Below, one piece after another: positions 1 through 13,536 of a DNA stretch of 53,308 nucleotides. The first letter of the stretch is position 1, and each line of letters starts with the position of its first letter. Under the pieces are notes generated by a model. That model ran no database searches, was not told the origin of the DNA, and was given only the letters and a program-made list of their open reading frames with translations. The position numbers and the translations under genes were made by a program. The stretch lies in the NCBI RefSeq assembly GCF_903893715.1, contig NZ_CAITNG010000141.1:1-53308 (forward strand), read 5' to 3'. The stretch is from an uncultured Mucilaginibacter sp. Lineage in GTDB: Bacteria; Bacteroidota; Bacteroidia; Sphingobacteriales; Sphingobacteriaceae.

Positions 1-100
1 AATGATTAAAAAAAATAAGCCCATAGTTTAAAAATTATTTTCATAATAATTAAAATAATATTTTTTTTTATCAGAATTTTATTTATTTTGAAATCGTTTT

Positions 101-631
101 ATGATACAATTTTTACGCAAAGTATTTTTACCCCTAATGGTACTTGTCGCGTCGGGCCAAATGGCCTGCGCGCAATTCTTGTCGCGTTCAGTTGTGGCCA
201 ACCAGGCCGAGACCCTTACCTCGCCAAATTTGATACTTACCTATGTGCTTGGCGAGCCCATTTCGGATTTTTTGCCCGGCACCACCCCCGGCATCAACGC
301 GTCATTGTTTTTGACAGCAGGCTTTCACCAGCCCGACATCGATGTGCAGACCTTACTGAGCTCCAACATCTCAAGTTCGTTGGTGTTATACCCCAACCCG
401 GCCAGCGGCGGCACGGTTAAATTGGCCTTTAACCATGTGCCCGATGGTATCTACACCGTCAACCTGGTGGATGCGTCCGGGAAAATCCTACAAACACAAT
501 CTGTTACCTACTCAAACCATAATTTCTTTTACCTCACGCTCGATGTTTCCCGTTTGGCCGGTGGTATCTATTTTATCAGTGTGGTCAATCAATCGAACTT
601 TCAGGGACAGGTCAAACTCATCAAAATTTAG
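101..631 (+). CDS. Small secreted protein with T9SS type A sorting domain
   Basis: This 176-residue protein begins with a Sec signal peptide (hydrophobic LMVLVASGQMACA, cleavage near residue 25). Its middle part contains a 'YVLGEPI ... LTAGFHQPD' stretch, which is common in short Bacteroidota cell-surface proteins. Residues from about 95 to the end form a type IX secretion C-terminal domain: LYPNPASGG, then VDASGKIL, then GGIYFISV, ending KLIKI. It should cross the inner membrane by Sec and the outer membrane by T9SS. No enzymatic domain is visible. The next gene, a huge collagen-like fibre protein, starts 24 bases downstream on the same strand, so the two are probably co-transcribed and perhaps functionally paired. 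The exact role is unknown. Confidence 0.85.
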   Translation: MIQFLRKVFLPLMVLVASGQMACAQFLSRSVVANQAETLTSPNLILTYVLGEPISDFLPGTTPGINASLFLTAGFHQPDIDVQTLLSSNISSSLVLYPNPASGGTVKLAFNHVPDGIYTVNLVDASGKILQTQSVTYSNHNFFYLTLDVSRLAGGIYFISVVNQSNFQGQVKLIKI

Positions 632-655
632 AAACACATCCCACACCTTATCTAT

Positions 656-6686
<6,031 letters not shown>

Positions 6687-6750
6687 CATCCCATCCCCGA
6701 TAAGGGGGTTCGCTCAAAAGGCAATCTTTTGATGTCCTTTTACCCACTAT

Positions 6751-6787
6751 AGCAAGGCCCCGTAATGTACGGGGCTTTGCTGTTTTG
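6751..6787 (+). terminator. Intrinsic terminator after the fibre gene
   Basis: The arms AGCAAGGCCCCG and CGGGGCTTTGCT form a strong hairpin around a TAATGTA loop, followed by TGTTTT. It lies 65 bases after the fibre stop codon and should end the transcript of the two surface genes. Confidence 0.8.
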
Positions 6788-6858
6788 TGGAACTACGCTA
6801 TCACAAACAAGATGTATTTAGCGTTTGATACCATAACCTTCCGTTTTCCCCTCAAGGT

Positions 6859-6917
6859 CGAAGCTTTCAGCTTCGTCCTAAAATGTAGCAAGCATGCAGC
6901 TTGCGTAAGCAGCTTAC
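6859..6917. repeat. Cluster of three short REP-like hairpins
   Basis: Three consecutive palindromes share an AAGC/GCTT core: CGAAGCTTTCAGCTTCG (6859-6875), GCAAGCATGCAGCTTGC (6888-6904) and GTAAGCAGCTTAC (6905-6917). They sit in the 330-base gap between the fibre terminator and the DJ-1 gene, where no convincing gene is present. The arms resemble the GCAAGCG hairpin near the RAYT gene at 14171. Confidence 0.5.
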
Positions 6918-7016
6918 CCGGGATGCCGTCATCCACGCCTCATTTTCCTGTTCGGCTTTTCTTAATTTCACCCAAAATCCAGATCTTTGTTTAAACCGCA
7001 AAAAAGCCGCAGCCCA

Positions 7017-7595
7017 ATGAAAAAAGCCGTCATCGTAACCTTCGACAACTTTACCGACATCGACAACTTCCTCGCCTGGGACCTGCTCAACCGTGTAAAA
7101 CACCGCCAGCCGGGCTTCGAGGTAAAGTTTGTAGGCGCTGCCGCTTCGCACCGTTCCAGCAACGGTATCGATTTGGCCATGCATGCCGGGCTCGAAGAGT
7201 GCCGCACTGCCGACCTGGTTTTTTTCACCAGCGGTCGGGGTGTCCGCGCAGTTATCAAAGATGAAAACTGGCTCGCCCAATTTAACCTCGACCCAAGCCG
7301 CCAAATTATCTGCTCCATGTGCTCCGGTGCGTTGGCATTAGCAGCGTTGGGTTTGCTTAACAATGTACCCGCCACTACGTACCCCAGCGCCATGGAAGCC
7401 CTGAAAGGTTATGGTGTAGAAGTATTGGAAGATAAGCACCTCGTAACCCAAGGCAACATTGGCACCGCCGCAGGCTGCCTCGCCGCTGTCGACCTGATGG
7501 GCTGGGCCGTTGCCAAACTGTACGACGAGCAAACCAAACAAGACGTCATCGCCTCGGTTTTGCCAATCGGTCAGGGGCAGGTGTGCTTGTATTAA
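7017..7595 (+). CDS. DJ-1/PfpI family protein
   Basis: The 192-residue product has the DJ-1/PfpI (class I glutamine amidotransferase-like) fold. It starts with the beta strand KKAVIVTFDNFTDIDNF and has the nucleophile elbow CSMCSGALALAALGLL with Cys102 at the expected position. A later TYPSAMEALKGYGVEV and GNIGTAAGC pattern is typical of the PfpI_2/isonitrile-hydratase-like branch. The ATG at 7017 is preferred over an upstream alternative start at 6987, because it begins directly with the conserved first strand. Members include hydratases, deglycases and regulators, so the substrate cannot be named. It has no obvious operon partner; the genes that follow are on the other strand. Confidence 0.8.
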   Translation: MKKAVIVTFDNFTDIDNFLAWDLLNRVKHRQPGFEVKFVGAAASHRSSNGIDLAMHAGLEECRTADLVFFTSGRGVRAVIKDENWLAQFNLDPSRQIICSMCSGALALAALGLLNNVPATTYPSAMEALKGYGVEVLEDKHLVTQGNIGTAAGCLAAVDLMGWAVAKLYDEQTKQDVIASVLPIGQGQVCLY

Positions 7596-7624
7596 TTGAA
7601 ATTTTAAAGACCGGCTTTTTACGG

Positions 7625-8098
7625 TCATTCACCCAGCGCAACTAATATATTATCCAAAAGGCTGCGCGCTATCCTGAAGTTGGTGGTCTTTATTTTTTCG
7701 AAATAAGGCTTCAACGCAGGTATTATGCCCTGTTGTTTAGCCAACATTAGTACGCCTAAAGTTCCGGTATGATTGAGATGGAGTTGCTCTGCAAGCTTTC
7801 TGCCTTTTAAATCATCAATAATTAATAATGCCGACGGTATTTCAAATGATAGCGCTATCGCGCTCGCTTCTCCCAAATCTACTTTTTCTGCATAACTGTT
7901 TAGCAATGTTCTGTTTAGTACAGGCTGTACGATAACCCATGTAGGAAGCGCTTCCCCAAACTCTTTTGCAATTTCGGGGGTGGTAATCACATTTTGATAA
8001 AGCTCCTTTAAAATAGTAAAAGCACCGATTTTGTCAAGCAGGATAAAGCAACTTGTATCGGTAATAACAGCGTTATTATTTTGATATCCTTGCCACAT
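7625..8098 (-). CDS. DUF3368 PIN-like toxin of a type II TA pair
   Basis: This 157-residue protein matches the DUF3368 family, PIN-like putative nucleases. Acidic residues typical of the fold are visible: the first in AVITDTSCFILLDKIG, then in VDLGEASAIALSF, and a third group in LLIIDDLKGRKLAEQL. The gene overlaps the upstream UPF0175 gene by 23 bases in another frame, an arrangement usual for toxin-antitoxin pairs of this kind. By analogy it would be a ribonuclease held inactive by its partner. That activity is inferred from the family and has been demonstrated for few members. Confidence 0.75.
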   Translation of the reverse strand: MWQGYQNNNAVITDTSCFILLDKIGAFTILKELYQNVITTPEIAKEFGEALPTWVIVQPVLNRTLLNSYAEKVDLGEASAIALSFEIPSALLIIDDLKGRKLAEQLHLNHTGTLGVLMLAKQQGIIPALKPYFEKIKTTNFRIARSLLDNILVALGE

Positions 8099-8309
8099 CG
8101 GCCATTACATCTTCGAACGAATAGTTGATATAGTTTACCCCATAATTTGCCAATATATCTGCAAATTCAACTTTGCTCAACCCGGCCATTTCTGCAGCCT
8201 GGCCTAAAGATAATTTGCCTGACTCGTACAATTTGGCCGCCAAAAAACGCACGGTATCGCCATGGTTTTCTTCCAAAAAATCAGGAACTTGTATGGTCAT
8301 CGTCGTCAT
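8076..8309 (-). CDS. UPF0175 family antitoxin
   Basis: The 77-residue product matches UPF0175: it opens TIQVPDFLEENHGDTVRFLAAKLYE, continues GKLSLGQAAEMAGLSKVEF with a helix-turn-helix character, and ends near ILANYGVNYINYSFEDV. UPF0175 proteins sit immediately upstream of DUF3368 genes as the presumed antitoxin and DNA-binding autoregulator. Here the pair overlaps by 23 bases and is translated from one message. A second in-frame ATG at 8300 (MTIQVPDF) could also be the start. The module looks complete and intact. Confidence 0.75.
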   Translation of the reverse strand: MTTMTIQVPDFLEENHGDTVRFLAAKLYESGKLSLGQAAEMAGLSKVEFADILANYGVNYINYSFEDVMADVARISK

Positions 8310-8379
8310 AATGGTAACAATTTATAGGTAAAGATAAGCATTTTAACTAAAATTCTGTATCGTCTACGGTCGCGTCGCC

Positions 8380-8403
8380 CTTGTAGGTGTTGTCACCAAC
8401 AAG
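8380..8403. repeat. Short hairpin upstream of the TA pair
   Basis: CTTGTAGGTG and CACCAACAAG pair around a TTGT loop, with one A-A mismatch. It lies in the divergent gap between the antitoxin gene and the GNAT gene. Its role is not evident; no U-tract follows. Confidence 0.35.
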
Positions 8404-8477
8404 CCCGGGATGTTGTAATTAATACCCCGGATAAAACTCAATTCCCCAATTAACCACTAACTATAAACCTTTTTTTA

Positions 8478-8485
8478 TACGTTTG
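8478..8485 (+). promoter_or_regulatory. TAnnTTTG -7 box of the GNAT gene
   Basis: TACGTTTG is a perfect Bacteroidota -7 element. Its last G lies only six bases before the ATG at 8492, so transcription should start at or very near that ATG. The TTG at 8483 falls inside the box and cannot be the start. Confidence 0.55.
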
Positions 8486-8491
8486 CACCCA

Positions 8492-9178
8492 ATGCACCAC
8501 GTATTAGATAACCCCGCTTTCAACGCCCTCATTTCGCAAAACAGCAACTTTGCCAACGGCACCCATGAGGTAAAGTACTTCCCGCGGCTGGTTTCGCCAT
8601 TTGTAGCTTTTAATGCGAACACCGAAAAAAACTTTAACACCCTGCATCAAATCACACTGCACGATAAACCCGTCATCCTCATATCGCCAACTGAAATCGA
8701 GCTGCCCCCTCAATGGAAATTGCTGCGCTCCATGCATGGCTTCCAAATGCTATACACAGGCGCCACCATACCCGAGCCCCAAATAAAAGCCGGTATTGTA
8801 CCCTTACGGGATGAGCATATCCCCCAAATGCTGTCGCTTACCCAGCTCACCCAACCCGGCCCCTTCGACGAGCGCACTATCGATTTTGGCCACTACCAAG
8901 GCGTTTTTGAGGGCGACCAACTAGTGGCTATGGCCGGCCAGCGCCTCCATGCATTTAACTATGCCGAAGTAAGCGCCGTTTGCACCCACCCCGACCACCT
9001 GGGCAAAGGCTACGCACGCCAACTATTGGTACAACAAATCAACCGCATCATCGCCGCGAGCGAAACCCCATTCCTGCACGTGCGTCATGATAACCACCGC
9101 GCCATAAAAGTGTACGAAAGTTTAGGCTTTGCTACCCGGCGTGAGATATTTTTTTATGTGATGAAGAAGGCAGAGTAA
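8492..9178 (+). CDS. GNAT family N-acetyltransferase (FR47-like)
   Basis: The product (228 residues from the ATG at 8492) carries a C-terminal GNAT domain of the FR47-like type. The strand GVFEGDQLVAMAGQRLHAF is followed by EVSAVCTHPDHLGKGYARQLL, which includes the acetyl-CoA pyrophosphate loop (GKGYAR), and by the end strand ENHRAIKVYESLGF-like segment NHRAIKVYESLGFATRR. The N-terminal half is less conserved and probably positions the acceptor. The acceptor substrate is not predictable. The mRNA may be leaderless, since the -7 box ends six bases before the start codon. It stands alone between a divergent TA pair and a convergent small gene. Confidence 0.8.
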   Translation: MHHVLDNPAFNALISQNSNFANGTHEVKYFPRLVSPFVAFNANTEKNFNTLHQITLHDKPVILISPTEIELPPQWKLLRSMHGFQMLYTGATIPEPQIKAGIVPLRDEHIPQMLSLTQLTQPGPFDERTIDFGHYQGVFEGDQLVAMAGQRLHAFNYAEVSAVCTHPDHLGKGYARQLLVQQINRIIAASETPFLHVRHDNHRAIKVYESLGFATRREIFFYVMKKAE

Positions 9179-9215
9179 TTCTTTGTGTTTGCTCGATGGT
9201 ATAAGGAAAATATCT

Positions 9216-9389
9216 TCACCACTCGCCTCTCCAGCGACGCTGCATCACAACGGCATCTTCGTCCAGTTTAATTACCCCCGGGAATTTTTCAAAACGGGCT
9301 TTGCGGTCTTCAATAGTTTTATCGAAGATTTTTTTAAGCTTTTTTTCGATTTTGTCTGAGGCCTCGCCTTTTTTGATTACCACAACCAT
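9216..9389 (-). CDS. 57-residue hypothetical protein, antitoxin-like tail
   Basis: A short open frame begins MVVVIKKGEASDKIEKKLKK and ends MQRRWRGEW just before its stop at 9216. The composition is strongly Lys/Glu-rich with an amphipathic helix, then FPGVIKLDEDAVVMQRRWRGEW. Bacteroidota have many proteins of this size ending in R-x-E-W that accompany PIN or RelE-type toxins, but no toxin gene lies next to this one. I judge it real because of the clean ATG, the soluble composition and the family-like ending. Its function is unknown; an orphan antitoxin is one possibility. Confidence 0.55.
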   Translation of the reverse strand: MVVVIKKGEASDKIEKKLKKIFDKTIEDRKARFEKFPGVIKLDEDAVVMQRRWRGEW

Positions 9390-9538
9390 ATCCAAATTTA
9401 AGCATTTTTAAATTACAATTTTTAATCTCAAAAGGACAAAACACGTTATTTCATCGTTTGTCAATGGTCTTTCTGTTGCCGGTATCCTCAAACCACTACA
9501 AAACATTTTTAACCCATTCCATTTTTCAAAAATATCAT

Positions 9539-9546
9539 TACTTTTG
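9539..9546 (+). promoter_or_regulatory. TAnnTTTG -7 box of the small membrane protein gene
   Basis: TACTTTTG matches the Bacteroidota -7 consensus, 18 bases before the ATG at 9565. This rules out the in-frame TTG at 9544, which lies within the box. Confidence 0.5.
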
Positions 9547-9564
9547 GGCATCAAAAACAGTGTA

Positions 9565-9756
9565 ATGAGTAATACAACAGAACAAGCAAACAACCCCAGC
9601 CATTATATCCTTTTAACCGTTGCCATTATCATCGGTATTTGCGGTGTTTACCTGCGCTTTTTAGGCGAGGCTCCGGCTTTTAATTGGATATCAAACATCC
9701 TTTTGGTTATCGGTGTAGTTATCGCCCTCAAAGCGGTATTCACCATCATGAAATAG
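9565..9756 (+). CDS. Small two-helix membrane protein
   Basis: The 63-residue product has a polar N-terminus (MSNTTEQANNPSHY) and two predicted transmembrane helices: ILLTVAIIIGICGVYLRFL, and a second one spanning WISNILLVIGVVIALKAVF. It ends TIMK. Such short inner-membrane proteins are common and conserved in Sphingobacteriaceae, but I recognise no function. A -7 box at 9539 supports the ATG at 9565 as the start. The gene is followed by a short intergenic word-like stretch and then by the convergent patatin gene. Confidence 0.65.
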   Translation: MSNTTEQANNPSHYILLTVAIIIGICGVYLRFLGEAPAFNWISNILLVIGVVIALKAVFTIMK

Positions 9757-9824
9757 ATTTTCCTTTGTGTAATTCTGCGAAAACCTCAGTGTTCTCTGTG
9801 GTTAAATTTCGTTTGAGTGGTATA
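9757..9824. repeat. Word-like intergenic sequence (CTCTGTGGTTAAA type)
   Basis: The gap between two convergent genes contains CTTTGTGTAATTCTGCG, then CCTCAGTGTTCTCTGTGG. This style, with recurring 'tttgtgt/ctctgtg' words, recurs in intergenic gaps of many bacterial genomes. It fills the space between the stop codons, and no terminator is recognisable apart from it. Confidence 0.4.
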
Positions 9825-10634
9825 TCAACCATTTGTTTCAGGCAATATGCCTTGCAGCGCTGTATTGTTTTTGATGGTTTTTAAGCCTTCTTCATATCCC
9901 ATCCAATAAATTTCATCGGCAAATTTAGTGTCAAATATGCCATAGCTGCCCAAACCGTGCGGCTCAATCACTACATCGCACATCGCTTTTCTGGGTTCAA
10001 GGCCGGCGTTAATGGCCAGCATGGCCGAACGGTCAACCATCTGCCCGAACGAATGTATCTCGGTAACCGTACCCATATTGTTGCAGCTCGAGCCGATGAT
10101 AAAATCACAAACACCCACCAAAGGCTCAACCGGGAAGTTGTTGAGCAGCCCGCCGTCAACATACATATGCCCGTTCATCACAATAGGCCTGAATATCCCT
10201 GGTAAACAGCACGATGCCAGCAGGCATTTGCACAAATCGCCATCGTTAAAATAAACCAGTTTGCCTTCACCAAAATCAACGGAGGCGATGTTGATAGGTA
10301 TCTTTAATTTTTTGAACGAGTTTTCCGGAAAATACTCTTTTAAAAAATCCTCGGCATGGGTAATCGATACAAAGCCCGTACCGCCGATCGATGGGCGCAG
10401 CATCCTTAACAAATGCGCTTCAACAATAATTTTTAGCGTTTCTTTCGGTGTAAACCCCTGCGCAAAAAAAGCCGCCGCAATAGCACCGGCACTGGTACCC
10501 GATATATGTGCAAACGTGATGCCTTTATCGGTAAGCGCTTGCATAATGCCTAAATGCGCCACGCCGCGTATGCCCCCGCCCGAAAGCGCCAGCCCTATTT
10601 TCGTTGGTTTACTTTGGTTTGTACCTGGATTCAT
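9825..10634 (-). CDS. Patatin-like phospholipase
   Basis: The 269-residue product is a patatin-family serine lipase. The oxyanion-hole motif GGGIRGVAHLG is at residues 19-29, the nucleophile elbow GTSAG has Ser48, and the catalytic Asp is in VDGGLLNNFPV (Asp160), forming the Ser-Asp dyad. It resembles the RssA/YchK-type bacterial members that hydrolyse acyl chains from phospholipids. There is no signal peptide, so it is probably cytoplasmic or membrane-associated. The gene overlaps the end of gldB by 26 bases, so the two are translated from one message in the order gldB-patatin. Whether it serves gliding or only shares the transcript is unknown. Confidence 0.88.
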   Translation of the reverse strand: MNPGTNQSKPTKIGLALSGGGIRGVAHLGIMQALTDKGITFAHISGTSAGAIAAAFFAQGFTPKETLKIIVEAHLLRMLRPSIGGTGFVSITHAEDFLKEYFPENSFKKLKIPINIASVDFGEGKLVYFNDGDLCKCLLASCCLPGIFRPIVMNGHMYVDGGLLNNFPVEPLVGVCDFIIGSSCNNMGTVTEIHSFGQMVDRSAMLAINAGLEPRKAMCDVVIEPHGLGSYGIFDTKFADEIYWMGYEEGLKTIKNNTALQGILPETNG

Positions 10635-11658
10635 TGAGTATTTTTTGAGCGTCGTCCATTTCCATCAATTGGGCCGGCGTTACCTTGGGGTGCCTTTCCA
10701 TATACTGCCGCACAATTTGCCAGCCTGTCCATACCCCCAATTTCGGTGCCGATTCATTTTTTTCGCCCAGTCCCGGTGTAAAAGGGGCTTCGGTCAGGTA
10801 TTTCTGCACTTTGGTATAATCGCTTTCGTAAAGCAGGTTTTGGTCCAAAAACCAGGCCCATACCTCGCTTTTAAAATCGTCGCACCATTTCAATTGTTGT
10901 GCAGTATAACCAATTTTGGTGGAATCGGCAACATCAGGCAATACCTGGTCCATCAGGTACATAATCTTTCCGTTATACACCATCCGCGTCAGCAATGTTT
11001 TGTCGTCGCTTTCCTTTTCGGGGAACATGTTCTCGCGGATAAAACCTTCCAATACCCTAGGCGCTATATTATCCGGCGTAAAATTCCGCGACACATAATG
11101 CGGAAACTCCTCAATAATGGCCGGGTAAAACTTACTGTTAGCGCCCAAAAACTGGTCGAGCCCGATGCCATAATACTGGTCGCCTAGAGCGGTCTGCGCC
11201 CTAAATCCCGAAAAATAACTGTAAATTTTAGGTATTTTGGTCTGCGGGAAATAATACTTTACCCGGCGGAAGGCATCCGTTAACTGCTCGTTTTGTAAGC
11301 TCAGGTTCGGGTAAACCGAATCTACTTCCAGTTTCAGCGCCATATAATCAGGACTGGCCAATATGGCGCGCACCGTTTTAAAATAACCCGTGTCGCGTAT
11401 ACTACCGGCCTGCAGTATACGTTCAATAAAATCCTGGTAAAAGGCGCCGTACTTGTTTTTCAGCAATTCTGCCTGTTCGGCCATGGGTTTGGTGCGCATT
11501 TCATCAAAATCACGATCAAAGCGTGCTATATCCACATTAACAGGTATATTGCCCACATCAATTTTTTTATTGCGCCCGCAGGCCGCGAACATAAAGGCGA
11601 TTAAAAAAAATAGGTAAATTTGTATGCTACGGTTATTGGACAAAAAAGTACACCTCAT
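10609..11658 (-). CDS. gldB: Gliding motility lipoprotein GldB
   Basis: The 349-residue protein has a lipoprotein signal with the lipobox FAAC at residues 24-27, followed by GRNKKIDVGNIPVNVDIARFDRDF, the start typical of GldB. Other matching segments are YSYFSGFRAQTALGDQYYGIGLDQFLG and EFPHYVSRNFTPDNIAPRVLEGF. GldB is one of the lipoproteins required for gliding in Flavobacterium; homologues also occur in non-gliding Bacteroidota. The neighbouring divergent nadE gene repeats the gldB/nadE association seen in Flavobacterium. The product should be anchored in the cell envelope. The two T9SS cargo proteins in this window fit a genome with that machinery. Confidence 0.9.
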   Translation of the reverse strand: MRCTFLSNNRSIQIYLFFLIAFMFAACGRNKKIDVGNIPVNVDIARFDRDFDEMRTKPMAEQAELLKNKYGAFYQDFIERILQAGSIRDTGYFKTVRAILASPDYMALKLEVDSVYPNLSLQNEQLTDAFRRVKYYFPQTKIPKIYSYFSGFRAQTALGDQYYGIGLDQFLGANSKFYPAIIEEFPHYVSRNFTPDNIAPRVLEGFIRENMFPEKESDDKTLLTRMVYNGKIMYLMDQVLPDVADSTKIGYTAQQLKWCDDFKSEVWAWFLDQNLLYESDYTKVQKYLTEAPFTPGLGEKNESAPKLGVWTGWQIVRQYMERHPKVTPAQLMEMDDAQKILNESRYKPK

Positions 11659-11719
11659 GCCGCAAAATTAATTTTTTAAACTTGTATTATTTAAACTATA
11701 CCGTGTACTACGTTTATAT

Positions 11720-13381
11720 ATGATAAAAATTGCTTTGGCCCAACGTAATTATCACATTGGGAATTTTGAGTCGAACACCAATAAAATTATCCAAACCATC
11801 AAAGAGGCCCAATCTCACGGTGCCGATTTGGTAGTATTTGCCGAACTATGCGTATGCGGTTACCCCGCCCGCGATTTCTTCGAATTTAAAGAGTTTATAG
11901 ACCTGTGCGCCCAATCTGCCCAAAAAATTGCTGCCGTTTGTACGGATATAGCCTGCATCATCGGCCTGCCCACCTATAATTTAAAAGACGAAGGTAAGGA
12001 CCTCTTCAACTCCGCCTATTTTATAGAAGGCGGCAAAGTCAAGGCCATCGTCAACAAAGCCCTGCTGCCCAATTACGATGTGTTTGATGAGTACCGCTAT
12101 TTTGAGCCCGAAACCGAGTTTAACTGTATCGATTTTAAAGGCTATCGTATAGCCCTCACCATTTGCGAGGATTTGTGGAATACCATCGAAAACCCGCTCT
12201 ACATTACCCGGCCAATGGATAAGCTCATTACCCAGCAGCCCGATGTAATGATCAACATCGCCGCGTCGCCCTTTGCCTATAACCACGACGAGGAGCGTAT
12301 AGACATACTGGGCAATAACGCCAAACAATACCAACTGCCGCTGTTCTACGTAAACCAGGTAGGTGCCCAAACCGAACTTATTTTTGATGGCGGTTCCCTG
12401 GTTTTTGATGCCGAAGGTAAACTCATCGACGAACTGCCTTATTTTAAAGAACACGTAGCCTATTACGAGTTCGAAAAACAAGCCGGTGTGCCGAAGGTGA
12501 GCTTTAAGCATCAGCATACCATCAAATCCGAATATACCAGCAACATCGAACAGATACACCAGGGCCTGCTCCTGGGTATCCGCGATTACTTCTATAAATC
12601 GGGTTTCAGCAAGGCGATATTGGGCCTTTCCGGTGGTATCGATTCAGCCGTCGTTTGTGCCTTAGCTGCCGAAGCCCTTGGCCCGCAAAACGTAATGGCT
12701 GTTTTGCTGCCCTCGCGCTTTTCCAGCGACCATTCCATTACCGATGCCGAAGACCTGGTAAAAAACCTGGGCTGCCTCAGCGAAACCATTTACATCAAAG
12801 ACATTACCGAAGCCTTCGAAGGTGCCCTGCACCCGCAATTCGATAACCTGCCCTTCAACATCGCCGAAGAGAATATACAGTCGCGCAGCCGGGCCGTTTT
12901 ACTCATGGCCATGTGTAATAAGTTTGGCTACATATTGCTCAACACCAGCAACAAAAGCGAGGCCGCGGTAGGTTATGGTACCCTTTACGGGGATATGTGC
13001 GGCGGAATATCCGTACTGGGCGATGTATACAAAACCCAGGTATACGAACTGGCCAATTACATCAACCGCGAACAGGAAATCATACCGCAAAACTCCATCG
13101 TTAAACCACCCTCAGCCGAGCTGCGCCCCGGCCAAAAAGATTCCGACTCGCTGCCCGAATACGATATCCTCGACACCATCCTCATGGAATACATCGAAAA
13201 CCGTAAGTCATCCAGCGAAATCATTGCCCTGGGTTACGATGAGCAGGTAGTGCGCCGCGTCATCAAACTGGTAAACGGTGCCGAACACAAACGCTACCAA
13301 ACCCCGCCCATCCTCCGCGTATCGCCCAAAGCTTTTGGCATGGGCCGCAGGATGCCGATAGTTGGGAAGTATTTGTCGTAA
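11720..13381 (+). CDS. nadE: Glutamine-dependent NAD+ synthase
   Basis: The 553-residue enzyme makes NAD+ from nicotinic acid adenine dinucleotide with ATP and glutamine. The N-terminal nitrilase-type glutaminase domain (about 1-255) shows the Glu-Lys-Cys triad in VFAELCVCGYPARDF, NKALLPNYDVFDE and TICEDLWNT. The C-terminal synthetase domain begins near residue 280 and contains the PP-loop LGLSGGIDSAVVCALAAE, then LLNTSNKSEAAVGYGTLYGDMCGG and the substrate-binding PPSAELRPGQKDSDSLP. The length matches the bacterial two-domain form. It is divergent from gldB with 61 bases between them. The other NAD-related genes are pnuC and a NadR-like kinase at 38.8-40 kb. Confidence 0.95.
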   Translation: MIKIALAQRNYHIGNFESNTNKIIQTIKEAQSHGADLVVFAELCVCGYPARDFFEFKEFIDLCAQSAQKIAAVCTDIACIIGLPTYNLKDEGKDLFNSAYFIEGGKVKAIVNKALLPNYDVFDEYRYFEPETEFNCIDFKGYRIALTICEDLWNTIENPLYITRPMDKLITQQPDVMINIAASPFAYNHDEERIDILGNNAKQYQLPLFYVNQVGAQTELIFDGGSLVFDAEGKLIDELPYFKEHVAYYEFEKQAGVPKVSFKHQHTIKSEYTSNIEQIHQGLLLGIRDYFYKSGFSKAILGLSGGIDSAVVCALAAEALGPQNVMAVLLPSRFSSDHSITDAEDLVKNLGCLSETIYIKDITEAFEGALHPQFDNLPFNIAEENIQSRSRAVLLMAMCNKFGYILLNTSNKSEAAVGYGTLYGDMCGGISVLGDVYKTQVYELANYINREQEIIPQNSIVKPPSAELRPGQKDSDSLPEYDILDTILMEYIENRKSSSEIIALGYDEQVVRRVIKLVNGAEHKRYQTPPILRVSPKAFGMGRRMPIVGKYLS

Positions 13382-13400
13382 ACTACCGATCTCGAATTGC

Positions 13401-13472
13401 AAAATCATGCCCCATCGGGGCTACCTGTTTGTAGAAATATCATGAAAAACAATTTTGCCCCGTAGGGGCTAC
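13401..13472. repeat. 72-bp direct repeat, left copy
   Basis: This copy and the one at 14273-14344 match at 71 of 72 bases (G at 13433 versus A at 14305). Each contains two small palindromes, GCCCCATCGGGGC and GCCCCGTAGGGGC, joined by CTACCTGTTTGTAGAAATAT. The two copies bracket the RAYT gene and its hairpins. Confidence 0.85.
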
Positions 13473-13482
13473 ACTCACCGCC

Positions 13483-13533
13483 CGATCAGGCGTCCACGCC
13501 TGATCGCACCCAAATGTGAGCGTCCACGCTCAC
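13483..13533. repeat. Two REP hairpins downstream of the RAYT gene
   Basis: The first, 13483-13506, has arms CGATCAGGCG and CGCCTGATCG around TCCA. The second, 13516-13533, has GTGAGCG and CGCTCAC around the same TCCA loop. Both have the form GCG-N4-CGC shared by the four hairpins on the other side of the transposase gene. Confidence 0.75.
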
Positions 13534-13536
13534 GTA

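Noticed and set aside
1..100. Promoter of the small T9SS gene
   Set aside because: The region is AT-rich, but the nearest box (TTATTTTG) deviates from the consensus, so no confident call was possible.
6785..6994. 69-codon plus-strand frame
   Set aside because: It crosses the hairpin cluster and has no promoter, conserved start or recognisable domain.
10261..11187. 308-codon plus-strand open frame
   Set aside because: It lies antisense to the patatin and gldB genes, which have clear motifs. The predicted protein has no recognisable domain and arises from codon bias of the real genes.
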